Source: an uncultured Chloracidobacterium sp. (lineage in GTDB: Bacteria; Acidobacteriota; Blastocatellia; Pyrinomonadales; Pyrinomonadaceae). Taken from it: a stretch of 64,000 bases of DNA. The stretch covers positions 186,001 through 250,000 of the forward strand of contig CAKZGE010000003.1 in the NCBI GenBank assembly GCA_936914845.1, in the 5' to 3' direction. Of the stretch, positions 45,674 to 55,241 are shown one piece after another. Made by a program: the position numbers and the translations under genes. The notes beneath the pieces were generated by a model, which was not told the DNA's origin, did not search any database, and worked only from the letters and a program-made list of their open reading frames with translations. Numbering within the stretch: position 1 is the stretch's first letter; the number at the start of each line of letters is the position of its first letter.

Positions 45674-45760
45674 ATGCTGACGCGGATCGAATTTCGTAAC
45701 AATGTATTTGTTGCATTGGCACTGATAGCGGTGCTTTTGACAGCAAGTCTTCTTCGTTAG
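45674..45760 (+). CDS. Putative 28-residue membrane micropeptide
   Basis: Reads MLTRIEFRNN followed by a 17-residue hydrophobic stretch (VFVALALIAVLLTASLL) and a final Arg. One transmembrane helix with positive residues at the N-terminal side. Preceded by GAAAACCT, a poor ribosome binding site. A good promoter lies 50 bp upstream. It could be a small membrane peptide, a type I toxin-like peptide or just a small-RNA locus. Confidence 0.4.
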   Translation: MLTRIEFRNNVFVALALIAVLLTASLLR

Positions 45761-45856
45761 ACCTGGAACCACTGCCGGTCTAATGACGGCGAGCGGTTCG
45801 GAAAAGCTTTCCAAGAGATCTGTGATAAGTACCTGCTTTATCTTAAGTCGGGTTTT

Positions 45857-47110
45857 TTATGCGCGCCCGGACGCATTATAGGATCTTCGAGCTGCAGTCA
45901 GGCATAAAAAGCCCAATATGCACGCCACCGGGCACACCAGCAAAGCATAGCGGAGCATCTCAGGAGCCGCCGTTGCCCCGAAATGGTCGCTTAGATAGCC
46001 GATCAGGTTCGATCCGATAAGGTAAGCGGCGATATTGACCGAAAAGAAATAGATGGCTACCGCAACACCGCGCAGGTGCGGGCCCGCGATCTCTGTCACA
46101 TCCGCCGCCGCCGCCCCGAGCCAGGAAAGAGCCGCGGCAAGCAGCAGAAAATTAGCGAGCAAGATCAAATACACATTATCCGTATAGATAAGCAGCAGCC
46201 ATAGCGGCGCGGAAAAAAGCGACAGTAGCGAACCGTAAAGCATACGACCGCCCGGAAATCTCTGCTTGAACTTATCGGCGATCACACCGCCGAAAAGTGT
46301 TGCGGGAATGCCCGCAGCGAGGGTCAGCACACCACCAAAATAGCCGATCGTCGGCAGATCGAATTTGTGCAAACGCGAATAGAATGTTGCTCCCCAGATA
46401 GAAAGATTGTTGGTCGCCAGACCCAGCAAAGCATAACCGAGACATATCAGAATAAATGCCGGATCGGTTATCAGCTTCCGCCAACCCGGCCCCTTTGACG
46501 CCGTAGTTTCTCCGGTTGCCGCCGGCATTGTTCGTGCCGGTTCGCGCAAAAGATACACCATTAGGCCAAAGAGGATGCCGGGAAAGCCGATGATCATAAA
46601 TGCCGGCCGCCAACCGTAAGAACTGAGCGCACCGCCGAGCAATGCGGCAAAGCCGGCCCCGATGGCGATGCCCATCGAATAGATGCTTGTAACTGTTGCC
46701 CGCCGCTCCGGCGGAAAATAGTCTGCGAGCAGCGATATCGCCGCCGGTCCGAGCGTCGCTTCGCCGACGCCGACCATTACACGGCATGCGAATATGGTCC
46801 AGAACCCGTTTGCAAAGGCTGTCAGCCCCGAAAACAGACTCCAAATGACCACACCGACAGCTATTATCTTTGTGCGCGATGTGCGGTCGGCAAGCCAGCC
46901 GAAAGGAATTCCGAGCACGGTGTAAAAGATGACGAACGACGTAGTTCCGAGCATAGCAAGCTGCGCGTCGGAAAACTCCATTTCCTTCTTGATCAATGGA
47001 AACAAGATGTAAATGATGGTTCGGTCCAAAAAATTCAGGACGTACACGGCCATCAACAATGCCAGGGCGTACCACGAATATGCCGGTGTTCTCTGTTCGT
47101 GTTCCATCAT
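45857..47110 (-). CDS. Major facilitator superfamily transporter
   Basis: 417 aa, about 12 transmembrane helices in two halves. MFS motif A-like GWLADRTSRTKII follows helix 2, and GGVIADKFKQRFPGG is its repeat in the second half. VLNFLDRTIIYILFPLIKKEM is the start typical of the spinster/anion-cation symporter-type (organic acid) group. It is the last gene of the TetR-linked operon, 18 bp after the MaoC gene, so it probably moves the compound or a product of that pathway across the inner membrane. Confidence 0.9.
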   Translation of the reverse strand: MMEHEQRTPAYSWYALALLMAVYVLNFLDRTIIYILFPLIKKEMEFSDAQLAMLGTTSFVIFYTVLGIPFGWLADRTSRTKIIAVGVVIWSLFSGLTAFANGFWTIFACRVMVGVGEATLGPAAISLLADYFPPERRATVTSIYSMGIAIGAGFAALLGGALSSYGWRPAFMIIGFPGILFGLMVYLLREPARTMPAATGETTASKGPGWRKLITDPAFILICLGYALLGLATNNLSIWGATFYSRLHKFDLPTIGYFGGVLTLAAGIPATLFGGVIADKFKQRFPGGRMLYGSLLSLFSAPLWLLLIYTDNVYLILLANFLLLAAALSWLGAAAADVTEIAGPHLRGVAVAIYFFSVNIAAYLIGSNLIGYLSDHFGATAAPEMLRYALLVCPVACILGFLCLTAARRSYNASGRA

Positions 47111-47128
47111 CTATCTATCACCCGTGTT

Positions 47129-47533
47129 TTATGAAAGCAGCAATACCACGGCTTCGCCTTTGATAAGTACGTCGCCATCCTGATTTTTGCATATCGTTTC
47201 CAGCGTCACGATCGGTTTATCTTCGCGGATCTTTGTCACAGTAGCTTCGGCGCTGACCATATCGTCAAGAAATACCGGTTTCAAAAACTGCAGCGATTGT
47301 GAGAGATAGACCACCTTTTGATCGCGCATTTCATAACCAAGCACCGCCGATATAAAAGCGGCTCCTAGCATGCCGTGCGCTATTCTTTTGCCGAATTGTG
47401 TAGTTTTGGCAAATTCGTCGTCCAAATGGATCGGATTCCTATCGCCCGAAACGTCTGCGAATTGGCGGATCAATTCATCAGTTACCTTGCGTGTGGTGGA
47501 GAACATATCTCCTATATTCAGTGTCATATCCAA
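47129..47533 (-). CDS. MaoC-like (R)-enoyl-CoA hydratase
   Basis: 134 aa, single hotdog domain. Active-site sequence FADVSGDRNPIHLDDEFA with Asp and His, then GKRIAHGMLGAAFISAVLG, as in PhaJ/MaoC hydratases that add water to trans-2-enoyl-CoA. It directly abuts the preceding hydrolase gene (no gap). In the operon it would process an acyl-CoA made by the ligase. Confidence 0.9.
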   Translation of the reverse strand: MDMTLNIGDMFSTTRKVTDELIRQFADVSGDRNPIHLDDEFAKTTQFGKRIAHGMLGAAFISAVLGYEMRDQKVVYLSQSLQFLKPVFLDDMVSAEATVTKIREDKPIVTLETICKNQDGDVLIKGEAVVLLLS

Positions 47534-48400
47534 TTATTTTGCCAGAAATTCGAGAACCTTTTTGTTGAATTCGGCAGCTTTTTCCACCTGTGGAAAATGT
47601 CCGGCCTGATCAAAAACGGCAAGCTCGGACCCGGCAATATCCTGATGCAGCTTTTCGCCTATCACGAGCGGCGTTATTCCATCTTGTTTGCCCCACGCGA
47701 CCAGCACCGGAAGCTTAAGTTTTTTGACCGTTTCATCAAAATATTCGTTCGCATATTGGGCGTTTCGGATCATAGTTTGTATCGCATATCCATCATTTGC
47801 GGCGATGCGCGCAGCCATCATGGCGTCGATAGCCGCATCGCTCGAATAAAATGCGGGATTAGCGAACAACAACTTGGCACCTTGCCGAATGCCTTCGCGC
47901 GTTGATGGATTCATGTTCAGCGCCAAGGTGCCGAAATCAAAACCGGGAGGCGGAGCATAGCCGCCGGCGTCCACCAGCACCAGTTTGTGGGCCTTTGCCG
48001 GATATTTTGCCGCAAAATTCACTGCTATCCAGCCGCCCATCGAATTGCCGATGAAACATGCCTTTTCGATCTTCGTCTCTGCCATAAATTTATCGAGCAG
48101 ATCAACGAACAGATCTATTCGATAGTTGATGAAAGGCTTATCAGATTTTCCGAAACCAAGCAGATCGATGCCGATAACGTGATATTGGCCGGAAAGCCCG
48201 CCGATCGTCAGCGGCCAGCTGGAATCAGTGCTGCCGCCGAGCCCGTGAATAAGAATAACGGTCGGTTTCGAAGCATCGCCGGCCTCCACATAACGGACCT
48301 TTGCCCCGAATACAGTGGCAAATTTTTCCTGAGGCGCCTGTGCCGACCCCGCGGCAGCGGTCAAACCCAATAGAATCAACAGCATTATTGCTCTAGCTTT
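47534..48400 (-). CDS. Exported alpha/beta-hydrolase
   Basis: 288 aa from the ATG at 48398-48400, which has GGAG eight bases before it and begins a signal peptide (MKARAIMLLILLGLTAAAGS). Oxyanion/start motif LIHGLGGSTDSSW, nucleophile elbow IGNSMGG, Asp in VLVAWGKQDGITP and a late His in DQAGHFPQVEKA complete a triad. The start overlaps the ligase stop by 8 bp. The protein resembles C-C or ester hydrolases of the meta-cleavage type; exported, it may release an acid from an ester outside the inner membrane. Confidence 0.87.
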   Translation of the reverse strand, partial: KARAIMLLILLGLTAAAGSAQAPQEKFATVFGAKVRYVEAGDASKPTVILIHGLGGSTDSSWPLTIGGLSGQYHVIGIDLLGFGKSDKPFINYRIDLFVDLLDKFMAETKIEKACFIGNSMGGWIAVNFAAKYPAKAHKLVLVDAGGYAPPPGFDFGTLALNMNPSTREGIRQGAKLLFANPAFYSSDAAIDAMMAARIAANDGYAIQTMIRNAQYANEYFDETVKKLKLPVLVAWGKQDGITPLVIGEKLHQDIAGSELAVFDQAGHFPQVEKAAEFNKKVLEFLAK

Positions 48401-50009
48401 CATATAATTTCTCCAAAAGTTCCTTGAAATTCCCGGCGACAACCTTTCGTTTAAGCTTCATCGTCGGTGTCACTTCGTCGTGTTCGGCATCTAGATCGCG
48501 TTCCAAAATGGCAAAACGCTTTACCTGTTCGCTGTTTGAAACTCGAGCATTGGCTGCCGCGATTATCTTTTCAACGGCCGCCCGCATCGCTTCCGATTTG
48601 GCCATCTCGGCGTAGGTGCCCGCAAACGCGGCTTCCGCCGGATTCAGCGTCACCAGCGCCACACAATAGCTGCGCCCATCACCGTAAACAAAGCATTGAC
48701 TGATCAAATGTGATTCCCGGATCATGTTTTCGATCAGTGCCGGTGCCACATTCTTTCCGGAAGAAAGTACTATCATTTCCTTTTTCCGGCCGGTGATCTT
48801 TAAAAATCCGTCCTCATCCAATTCGCCAAGGTCGCCGGTCAGCAGCCAGCCGTCATCCGTGAACATTTCCGCCGTTTTTTCCGGCTCTTTATAGTAGCCT
48901 GAAAACATCAAACGGCCGCTGATCAGTATTTCACCATCGGCTGCTATTTTTATCTCACACATCGGCATCGGGCGCCCGACCGTGCCAAACTCGAGATGTT
49001 CGAACGTGTTGAATGCCGCACAGATATTCTCCGTCAGCCCGTATGCCTGCAAGATCGGTACGCCGGCATTTGCAAAAAATTGTGCGATCTCCGTAGGCAG
49101 CGGTGCCCCGCCGGAGGTCAGCAGCCGAATTCGCCCGCCGAAACCATCTTTTACGGCCTGCGGTTCGATAGTCCCTTTGGTATGCTTCAGCACGATCGCC
49201 GAATGCATCTTTTCAAAAAACCGCGGAAGGCTGGCGAAAACTGTCGGCCGAACATCGAGCATATATTCATATAGCCGCGAAAGGTCGTCAACAAAATGAA
49301 CGGAGGTACCATTATACAATCGATTGTAAATACCTGAGATCCGTTCCGCCACGTGACAGCCCGGTAAATACGAAAATGAGACGTCCGTATCGAATATCGG
49401 CACGGAAAGCCGCAGCGATTCGACGCTATTGAGCACATACCGATGCGAAAGCATAGCCCCCTTGGGCCGGCCCGTGGTACCGGACGTATAGACCATGATC
49501 GCTATGTCTTCGGCATGCAGCGATCCGCCGATCGCCTCCACCTGCGGCAGGTATTCGCTGTGGTGTTCGCGTCCGAGATCCAAAAACCTTTCAAAACTGC
49601 CGTCTTCTATACACAATATCTCGCGAACATTTTCAAATTTAGAGGACGCCACCTTTGCCAATTGGGCTCGGCTATCAGTTATCACAAATTCTGCATCGCT
49701 ATGTTCAATGATGTACGCACACTGTTCCGGCGAACTTGTCGGATAGATGCCCACCCCAACGCCGCCGGCGGCGATAGCGGCAATATCAGCTATTGTCCAT
49801 TCCGGAACATTGCCGGCAAGGATCGCTACGCTTGCACCGCGCTTCAAGCCTTTGGCGAGGAATGCACATGCCAATGCGAGCGTCCTTTCTTCAAATTCGG
49901 CCCATGTTTGAACGCTCCACCCGGATCCGCTTTTTGTATAAAATACCGGCTTTTCACCGTATTTGGCGCATTGCGAACGAAACAGGCTATAAACATTCTG
50001 GTACAGCAT
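48393..50009 (-). CDS. AMP-dependent long-chain acyl-CoA ligase
   Basis: 538 aa, full-length ANL enzyme. Motifs: YTSGTTGRPKGAMLSH (P-loop), LQAYGLTENICAA, GWLLTGDLGELDEDGFLKITGRKKEMIVLSSGKN (hinge and A8/A10 regions). The early LAILAGNVPEW and the RISGIYNRL part agree with FadD15-like long-chain ligases. Activates a fatty acid with ATP and CoA. It lies between the KAS III-like and hydrolase genes in the TetR-linked operon. Confidence 0.92.
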   Translation of the reverse strand: MLYQNVYSLFRSQCAKYGEKPVFYTKSGSGWSVQTWAEFEERTLALACAFLAKGLKRGASVAILAGNVPEWTIADIAAIAAGGVGVGIYPTSSPEQCAYIIEHSDAEFVITDSRAQLAKVASSKFENVREILCIEDGSFERFLDLGREHHSEYLPQVEAIGGSLHAEDIAIMVYTSGTTGRPKGAMLSHRYVLNSVESLRLSVPIFDTDVSFSYLPGCHVAERISGIYNRLYNGTSVHFVDDLSRLYEYMLDVRPTVFASLPRFFEKMHSAIVLKHTKGTIEPQAVKDGFGGRIRLLTSGGAPLPTEIAQFFANAGVPILQAYGLTENICAAFNTFEHLEFGTVGRPMPMCEIKIAADGEILISGRLMFSGYYKEPEKTAEMFTDDGWLLTGDLGELDEDGFLKITGRKKEMIVLSSGKNVAPALIENMIRESHLISQCFVYGDGRSYCVALVTLNPAEAAFAGTYAEMAKSEAMRAAVEKIIAAANARVSNSEQVKRFAILERDLDAEHDEVTPTMKLKRKVVAGNFKELLEKLYES

Positions 50010-50040
50010 TTGATCTTGAATGGCGGTAATCCGCGCCCGG

Positions 50041-51030
50041 CTAATATCTGAATGCCAGTGCCGCCATATTCACGCCGCCGCCAGAAGCGCAAAAGACTAT
50101 ATCGTCGCCGCGTTTCAGCTTACCGGCCGCAATGGCGTCGTGCAGGACCATCGGTATGCAAGCCGAACCCGTATAGCCCCACTTTTGCATAATGGTATGT
50201 GTTTTTTCCCACGGCAAACCCATTGCTTCCATCACGATCCTAATAGTTGAAAGGTTCACCTGGGTCCACAGAAAAAGGTCCACATCTTCCTTTTTCAGCC
50301 CGGCCCTGTCCATCACAACACCGACTATCTTTTGCCAGCCATCGATATTCAATTCCGGCGGAACCTTTTTGGCGAAACGGACCTTATTATAATAGCCTTC
50401 ATCCAATACAGCTTGTGTGATCGGCATTTTGGTACCGCCGGCCAGTATGCCTAGGCTATCAAAATATTCGCCGTAAGCTTCGAGTTTCGATGCCAGCACA
50501 CCTACATTCTCGTCGGTTGCCTGAAGAACAATAGCTCCGCTGCCGTCAGCAAATATCGTCGCTGTTTTCTTTTCGGTGAAATCCATGAATTTGGACATTG
50601 CATAGACACCGATAACCAAAACGTTCTTGTAGTTCTCGTCGGCTTTTATATATTTGCCGGCAATGTCTAACGCGGTGACAAATCCGGCGCAGGCACAATT
50701 CGTGTCAAAAGTACCGGCATTGATCGCCTTAAGGCGATACTGCACGACCACCGAAGTAGCCGGCGACAGATATTCGCCGGTATCTGTAGCGACGATTATC
50801 AGGTCAAGGTCAGCGGCCTCCAATCCGGCGTCCAGCAAAGCGGCTTTTGCGGCATGTTCGGCAAGGTCGGCCGAGCTTTCATCCTCTGCGGCAATGTGCC
50901 GCTCGTAGATGCCCAGGTTCTGCGTCACGAATTCCGTAATGTCTTCGCCGAGCATTCGGCTCAGGTCTTCATTCGTCAACACTTTCTCCGGCACATATAT
51001 TCCGGTGCCGACGATCTTTGCATTTGGCAT
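50041..51030 (-). CDS. KAS III-like enzyme with altered His/Asn residues
   Basis: 329 aa, full-length thiolase fold (FabH family): VGTGIYVPEKVLTNEDLSRMLG, nucleophile Cys114 in NCACAGFVTALD, and a normal C-terminal half. Where FabH has the catalytic HQAN it reads TQVN (Thr256), and where FabH has GNTSAAS it reads GYTGSAC (Tyr286). Cys is thus retained but His and Asn, needed to decarboxylate malonyl-ACP, are gone. That argues against ordinary fatty-acid initiation and for acyl transfer, hydrolysis or a non-decarboxylating condensation. It is flanked by hydrolase and acyl-CoA ligase genes, spacing 3 and 31 bp. An OleA-like role is possible but unproven. Confidence 0.85.
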   Translation of the reverse strand: MPNAKIVGTGIYVPEKVLTNEDLSRMLGEDITEFVTQNLGIYERHIAAEDESSADLAEHAAKAALLDAGLEAADLDLIIVATDTGEYLSPATSVVVQYRLKAINAGTFDTNCACAGFVTALDIAGKYIKADENYKNVLVIGVYAMSKFMDFTEKKTATIFADGSGAIVLQATDENVGVLASKLEAYGEYFDSLGILAGGTKMPITQAVLDEGYYNKVRFAKKVPPELNIDGWQKIVGVVMDRAGLKKEDVDLFLWTQVNLSTIRIVMEAMGLPWEKTHTIMQKWGYTGSACIPMVLHDAIAAGKLKRGDDIVFCASGGGVNMAALAFRY

Positions 51031-51033
51031 AGG

Positions 51034-51831
51034 TCAACTCAAAAAATCATTGACGCGGCGATTGAATTCCGCCGCTTGCTCGACGAACGCCATGTGTCCG
51101 CCGCCTTCTATTATCTCCAGTTTCGAATCAGGTATCACTGCCGCCAGATTCAAAGAATTCTGCATCGGCACAACCGCATCAAGGTCACCGGTCAAAACCA
51201 GTGTTTGAGCCGCGATCTGCGGCGAACGTTTTTCGGCGTCAAAAGCATAAGCTTCTTTCAGCTGCTGCATATAGACCGCTTCCGGAACCGGATTTATCTC
51301 CCGCAACAGGCAAAATCTTTCAACTGCCTCGCCGTTTTGTTTAACAAAATCGGGTAGAAAGGCTGAGATCAAATGCTGGCGCATTTTCGACCGCTCATCG
51401 CCTTTTTGTTCGGCGGGAACAAATGCCTCCAGAACCTGGGCCGCCGGCGCAACGTGGCTTTGCCCGCCGAAACTTGTCGCCGCGAGAATCAATTTGTTTA
51501 CCCGGTCCGGAAATCTAAGTGCAAATTCCTGGGCCGCAAATCCGCCGAATGAAATGCCCAGAACATTTGCTCTTGAAATTCCGAGATGGTCCAGCAATGC
51601 CGCCGCATCTTCGGCGATCGCCTTTATCGTGACCGCCGCTCCCGCGTTTAATTTAGAATGTGAGATGCCTCGCGGGTCGAACAGCACGACGCGTCGCGTA
51701 CGGGCCATTTCATCCGCCTGCCACGCCCAACTCCACGCCCCGGAGGCAAAACCCGGGATCAGGAGCAGCGGTTCGCCCGTGCCCTGATCCTCGTAGTAAA
51801 GCGCCGTTTCCGGCAATTCCAGTATCGGCAT
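51034..51831 (-). CDS. Cytoplasmic alpha/beta-hydrolase
   Basis: 265 aa, no leader. LLIPGFASGAWSW (oxyanion), nucleophile Ser in LGISFGGFAAQE, Asp in LVLTGDLDAVVP, His in EGGGHMAFVEQ. Resembles 3-oxoadipate enol-lactonase and other small-ester or lactone hydrolases. It lies 2 bp after the TonB receptor stop and 3 bp before the KAS III-like gene. The operon thus has two hydrolases, one cytoplasmic and one exported. Confidence 0.9.
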   Translation of the reverse strand: MPILELPETALYYEDQGTGEPLLLIPGFASGAWSWAWQADEMARTRRVVLFDPRGISHSKLNAGAAVTIKAIAEDAAALLDHLGISRANVLGISFGGFAAQEFALRFPDRVNKLILAATSFGGQSHVAPAAQVLEAFVPAEQKGDERSKMRQHLISAFLPDFVKQNGEAVERFCLLREINPVPEAVYMQQLKEAYAFDAEKRSPQIAAQTLVLTGDLDAVVPMQNSLNLAAVIPDSKLEIIEGGGHMAFVEQAAEFNRRVNDFLS

Positions 51832-51833
51832 TG

Positions 51834-54800
51834 TTAAAATCCAAGCTTGAAGGCAAACTGGATGACACGCGGCCCCGACGCCGCCGATGTTATTCTGCCG
51901 AAATTGGCCAACCCGATCGTATTTCCCGGATTCGCGTAGTTGACGACGTTAAGAACGTTGAAGAATTCAGCCCTGAATTCGCCTTTTACCCGTTCAGTGA
52001 ACGGTATGAATTTGATCAGGGATATATCAACATTCTTCTGCCCGGGGCCGAACAGGAAATTTCGCGGTGTATTTCCGAATGGATTGTTCGGGTCAAAGGT
52101 AGCCGTGCCGAACCGCGATGTCGCAAACGCATTCGTGGCAAAATAGTTATTAAGCCGCGTTGAAACGTCGCCGCTCGTCAAAAAGTCCGAACTTCCGAAG
52201 CCTGAGGCAAAATTTGCACGCTGAATGATCGTCGTTCCGTTCGAATCAACGATCGAGAACGGAAGGCCCGACTGGATCACAGCAATTCCGGCGATCTGCC
52301 AATCGTTGACCAGCCATTTCGCACCGCTGTCGTTGCCGGCAAATTTCGGCAGGTCATAGACCGCACTAAAGACAAAGCGGTGTTTGCGATTGAAATCGGA
52401 GGGTCCGTGATTCAGCTGCCAGTTGAATTGGTCTCCGGCAACGTTGGTCAATTCATTGACGCCGCCGCCGCCGCCGCCCGAATAATAGTCCATCGAACGT
52501 CCGACCGTATATGCCGCTAGAAACTGCAAACCGTCAGAAAAACGCTTTGTAAGCTGCATCTGCAGCGAAGAATAGCGCGAAAGCGATGTCGTCTGTACCT
52601 GCTGGTTGCCGCCGGTCAGGTTCTTGTTTGCCGCAAATGCGGTCGTCGGCAGCGGATAGGTCGCCGTACCGCCGGCATAGCGCGGCTGGTTAAGCGTTAT
52701 CACCTGTAACAGATGTTCGCCGCGATTGCCCACAAATCCAAATTCCGCAACAAAATTCTTAGGCAGTTTGAATTGTGCTCCGAAATTGTATTGATGCACG
52801 ATCGGCGTCTGCATCTCCGGATCTACCCAGACACCGGCGATCGGCAATCCTACGAATGGGATCCCTGCCGAAAGCGGTGAAGGCACCGTAGCGGCAGTCG
52901 GGAATGCCGATGGCAGCGGGAGCGGAATGAATGGGGACGCCGCCGTGCGTGTGCCGAAAGCTCCGCCCAAAGCATTGTTCACAACGCCGACCCCGATCGC
53001 CATATACGGAAAATTGAACAGCTGGGTATTGGCGTAGCGGGTCGAGATCTTGTCAAAATACATTCCATAACCGCCGCGAAGCACCACTGTTTGATCGCCC
53101 CACACATCATACGCGAAGCCGATTCGCGGTGCGATGTTGTTCTTATCGACCGGAACCAGTGTTTTATCCACCTCCGGAACCCCTGCTAAAGGGCCGCCTG
53201 CGGCCTGGACCAAACCATTCGGCGGCGGCGCCGGCGCGGCCGCTGTTCCGATGCGTATATCCGGCAAGATCAAATTTACCAGCCTTCCCTGATCTTCGAC
53301 CGGCAATCCGTAAAGGTCGTATCGCAGTCCTAGGTTCAGCGTCAGCCGATCGGTCACCTTCCAATCGTCTTGTATAAAGGCACTCGTATCCGTCACCTTA
53401 TAGAACCGGTCGAATACACCAGAACCGATCAGCGACGTACCGTTGCCCAGCAAAAAGTTCTGAAAGGCCGTGGTAACCGCAGTTCCGGCAACTGTATTGT
53501 TATAGATGACCTGCCCGCGGGTGAAGGCGTTGAAATAGAATTTTACTTGCGAATAGCGGTATTCACCGCCGAAACGCAAACGATGATTGCCGATCGTCCA
53601 CGAAAGGGTGTCCGATGCGGTATAGGCGTTAATGCGGGAAGATTGGTCTGCCAGCGGAGAAGAACCTAGCGTAAACACCGAATCCGTCCCGGCAAAAGAA
53701 AGCGTCGGAGCACCAGGATACAGGCTGGCCAGCGGATTCGAAATACCGACCGAAGCCGCCGTGAATGGCTCCTGCGGAACACTCGTTACCCGCAGTCGGC
53801 TGTACCCGATCCGGGCCTGGTTCACCACATTCGGCGAAAAAATATAGGTGTCCGATATTGTATAGAGCTTTTGTTTGATCTCCAGATCGCCGCCGAACCC
53901 GATCAGCTGATTGGCTCCATTGCCGAGACCTGCAAAATTGTAGTTTGCCTGGGTGGTCGGATTGTCCGCCCAAAAGAACTTGGCCGAAAGTGTGTGAGCC
54001 GACGTGAAATTCACATCCGCATTGGCGTTAAATTGGTTTTCGCGGAATTTTGATGTTCCAAGCTGATAGATCTGTGTCGGCGTAGTGCCCGGCAGCCCGG
54101 TAACTCCGGATGAAGGTATCGCAAAAGATCCATCAGGAAGCCGAGCGTTGAGCAAGGCAATAGCCGACGGTGTGATCGAAGCCGCCGGAAGACCGAAGGC
54201 AGCCGCCAAGCCCGCCACGGTCCGGTTCGAATCCGTCAGCCCCGCCGGAACGACCGGCTGCGTCAGACTGTTTGCCAAAGAGGCCTGATTCGTTTCGCGG
54301 GTCCCTTGATATGAACCGAAAAAGAATAGACGATCTTTGATCACCGGCCCGCCGAGCGTTCCGCCGAATTGGTTGCGGTCGAGCGTCGGACGGTCAATGC
54401 CGCGGGCCTTGATGAACGGATCATTTGCATTCAACGCCGTATTTCGCAAAAAGTAGTATGCGTTGCCGTGGAACGTATTTCCGCCGCTGCGGGTCACCGC
54501 CTCGACATTACCGCCGGCATTGCGGCCGTTGGAGGCATCGTACAGCGATGTCTGTACAATGAATTCCTGGAGGCTGTCCGTAGCCGGCACCGCAATGTTC
54601 GGCGTCGAATTCGTACCCGCAGAATTGGCGTCTATGCCATTGATGCGAACACTATTGCTCGTCGTTCGCTGTCCGTTGACGCTGATCACCGCGTCGCCGC
54701 GGCCAAGTTCTGTCGTATTCGGAACATTTGTCTGCGCTCCGGACGAAAGGGTCAAAAGCTGCTGAAAGTTTCTCGTAGGCAACGGTAGCTGGCGCAATGT

Positions 54801-55220
54801 TTCGCCTGTTACCACCCGCCCCTGCTGCGAAGTCTCCGTCTGTATTACCGGTGCGTCGGCCTCGATCGTCACTTGCCCCCCATCGATGCCGATGCCAAGC
54901 TGCACATTCACACTTGTCGTCTGTGTGATGTTCACCACGGCTTCGACCGTCTGGGTCGAAAAATTAGAAGCCGATACTTCGATGCGGTACCGCCCCGGCG
55001 GGAGCAGCTGAACGGAGAATGACCCGTCCGAACCGGCCGTTGCCTCGCGCGTCAGATTGGTTTCCATGCTCGTCACCTTGACCGCCGCACCCGAAACGAC
55101 CGCGCCGTTCGGATCGGTCACCGTACCGGAGAGCTGTCCGGTCGTGCCTTGGCCGTAAACCATTGCCGCAGCCAAAAGAAATATCATTGTTGCCAATATG
55201 GCTCGGTTCTTTAACATCTT
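51834..55220 (-). CDS. TonB-dependent receptor of the TetR-linked operon
   Basis: 1128 aa from the ATG at 55218-55220, chosen because GGAGGC lies about ten bases before it and a signal peptide (ILATMIFLLAAAMVYGQ) follows; the longer frame begins inside the operator. Carboxypeptidase-regulatory-like domain (GQLSGTVTDPNGAVVSGAA ... GRYRIEVSASNFST), plug (LPTRNFQQLLTLSSGAQ; SNSVRINGIDANSAG), barrel ending in IQFAFKLGF. A run of six Gly in SGGGGGGVN is encoded by a GCC repeat on the plus strand. Heads the operon and would import a hydrophobic compound or an ester too large for porins. Confidence 0.92.
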   Translation of the reverse strand, partial: KMLKNRAILATMIFLLAAAMVYGQGTTGQLSGTVTDPNGAVVSGAAVKVTSMETNLTREATAGSDGSFSVQLLPPGRYRIEVSASNFSTQTVEAVVNITQTTSVNVQLGIGIDGGQVTIEADAPVIQTETSQQGRVVTGETLRQLPLPTRNFQQLLTLSSGAQTNVPNTTELGRGDAVISVNGQRTTSNSVRINGIDANSAGTNSTPNIAVPATDSLQEFIVQTSLYDASNGRNAGGNVEAVTRSGGNTFHGNAYYFLRNTALNANDPFIKARGIDRPTLDRNQFGGTLGGPVIKDRLFFFGSYQGTRETNQASLANSLTQPVVPAGLTDSNRTVAGLAAAFGLPAASITPSAIALLNARLPDGSFAIPSSGVTGLPGTTPTQIYQLGTSKFRENQFNANADVNFTSAHTLSAKFFWADNPTTQANYNFAGLGNGANQLIGFGGDLEIKQKLYTISDTYIFSPNVVNQARIGYSRLRVTSVPQEPFTAASVGISNPLASLYPGAPTLSFAGTDSVFTLGSSPLADQSSRINAYTASDTLSWTIGNHRLRFGGEYRYSQVKFYFNAFTRGQVIYNNTVAGTAVTTAFQNFLLGNGTSLIGSGVFDRFYKVTDTSAFIQDDWKVTDRLTLNLGLRYDLYGLPVEDQGRLVNLILPDIRIGTAAAPAPPPNGLVQAAGGPLAGVPEVDKTLVPVDKNNIAPRIGFAYDVWGDQTVVLRGGYGMYFDKISTRYANTQLFNFPYMAIGVGVVNNALGGAFGTRTAASPFIPLPLPSAFPTAATVPSPLSAGIPFVGLPIAGVWVDPEMQTPIVHQYNFGAQFKLPKNFVAEFGFVGNRGEHLLQVITLNQPRYAGGTATYPLPTTAFAANKNLTGGNQQVQTTSLSRYSSLQMQLTKRFSDGLQFLAAYTVGRSMDYYSGGGGGGVNELTNVAGDQFNWQLNHGPSDFNRKHRFVFSAVYDLPKFAGNDSGAKWLVNDWQIAGIAVIQSGLPFSIVDSNGTTIIQRANFASGFGSSDFLTSGDVSTRLNNYFATNAFATSRFGTATFDPNNPFGNTPRNFLFGPGQKNVDISLIKFIPFTERVKGEFRAEFFNVLNVVNYANPGNTIGLANFGRITSAASGPRVIQFAFKLGF

Positions 55221-55241
55221 AGTGATGCCTCCGTAAAATAA

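Larger units (their letters stand above)
45479..45856. other. Intergenic region with promoter and micropeptide
   Basis: 378 bp without a normal-size gene. It holds the promoter-like pair at 45596-45623 (plus strand) and a 28-codon membrane-type open frame at 45674. A 64-aa frame on the minus strand of the same bases has no coding character. Confidence 0.5.

Noticed and set aside
45620..45814. 64-aa minus-strand frame over the micropeptide locus
   Set aside because: No plausible ribosome binding site, Cys/Gln/Arg-rich composition typical of an antisense shadow.
50041..51831. Complete OleABCD olefin pathway
   Set aside because: An OleD-type reductase is missing from the operon and the KAS III-like enzyme lacks the His/Asn pair found in OleA.
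52455..52485. GCC trinucleotide run in the second TonB receptor gene
   Set aside because: Encodes a poly-Gly loop in frame; simple repeat with no sign of slippage damage.
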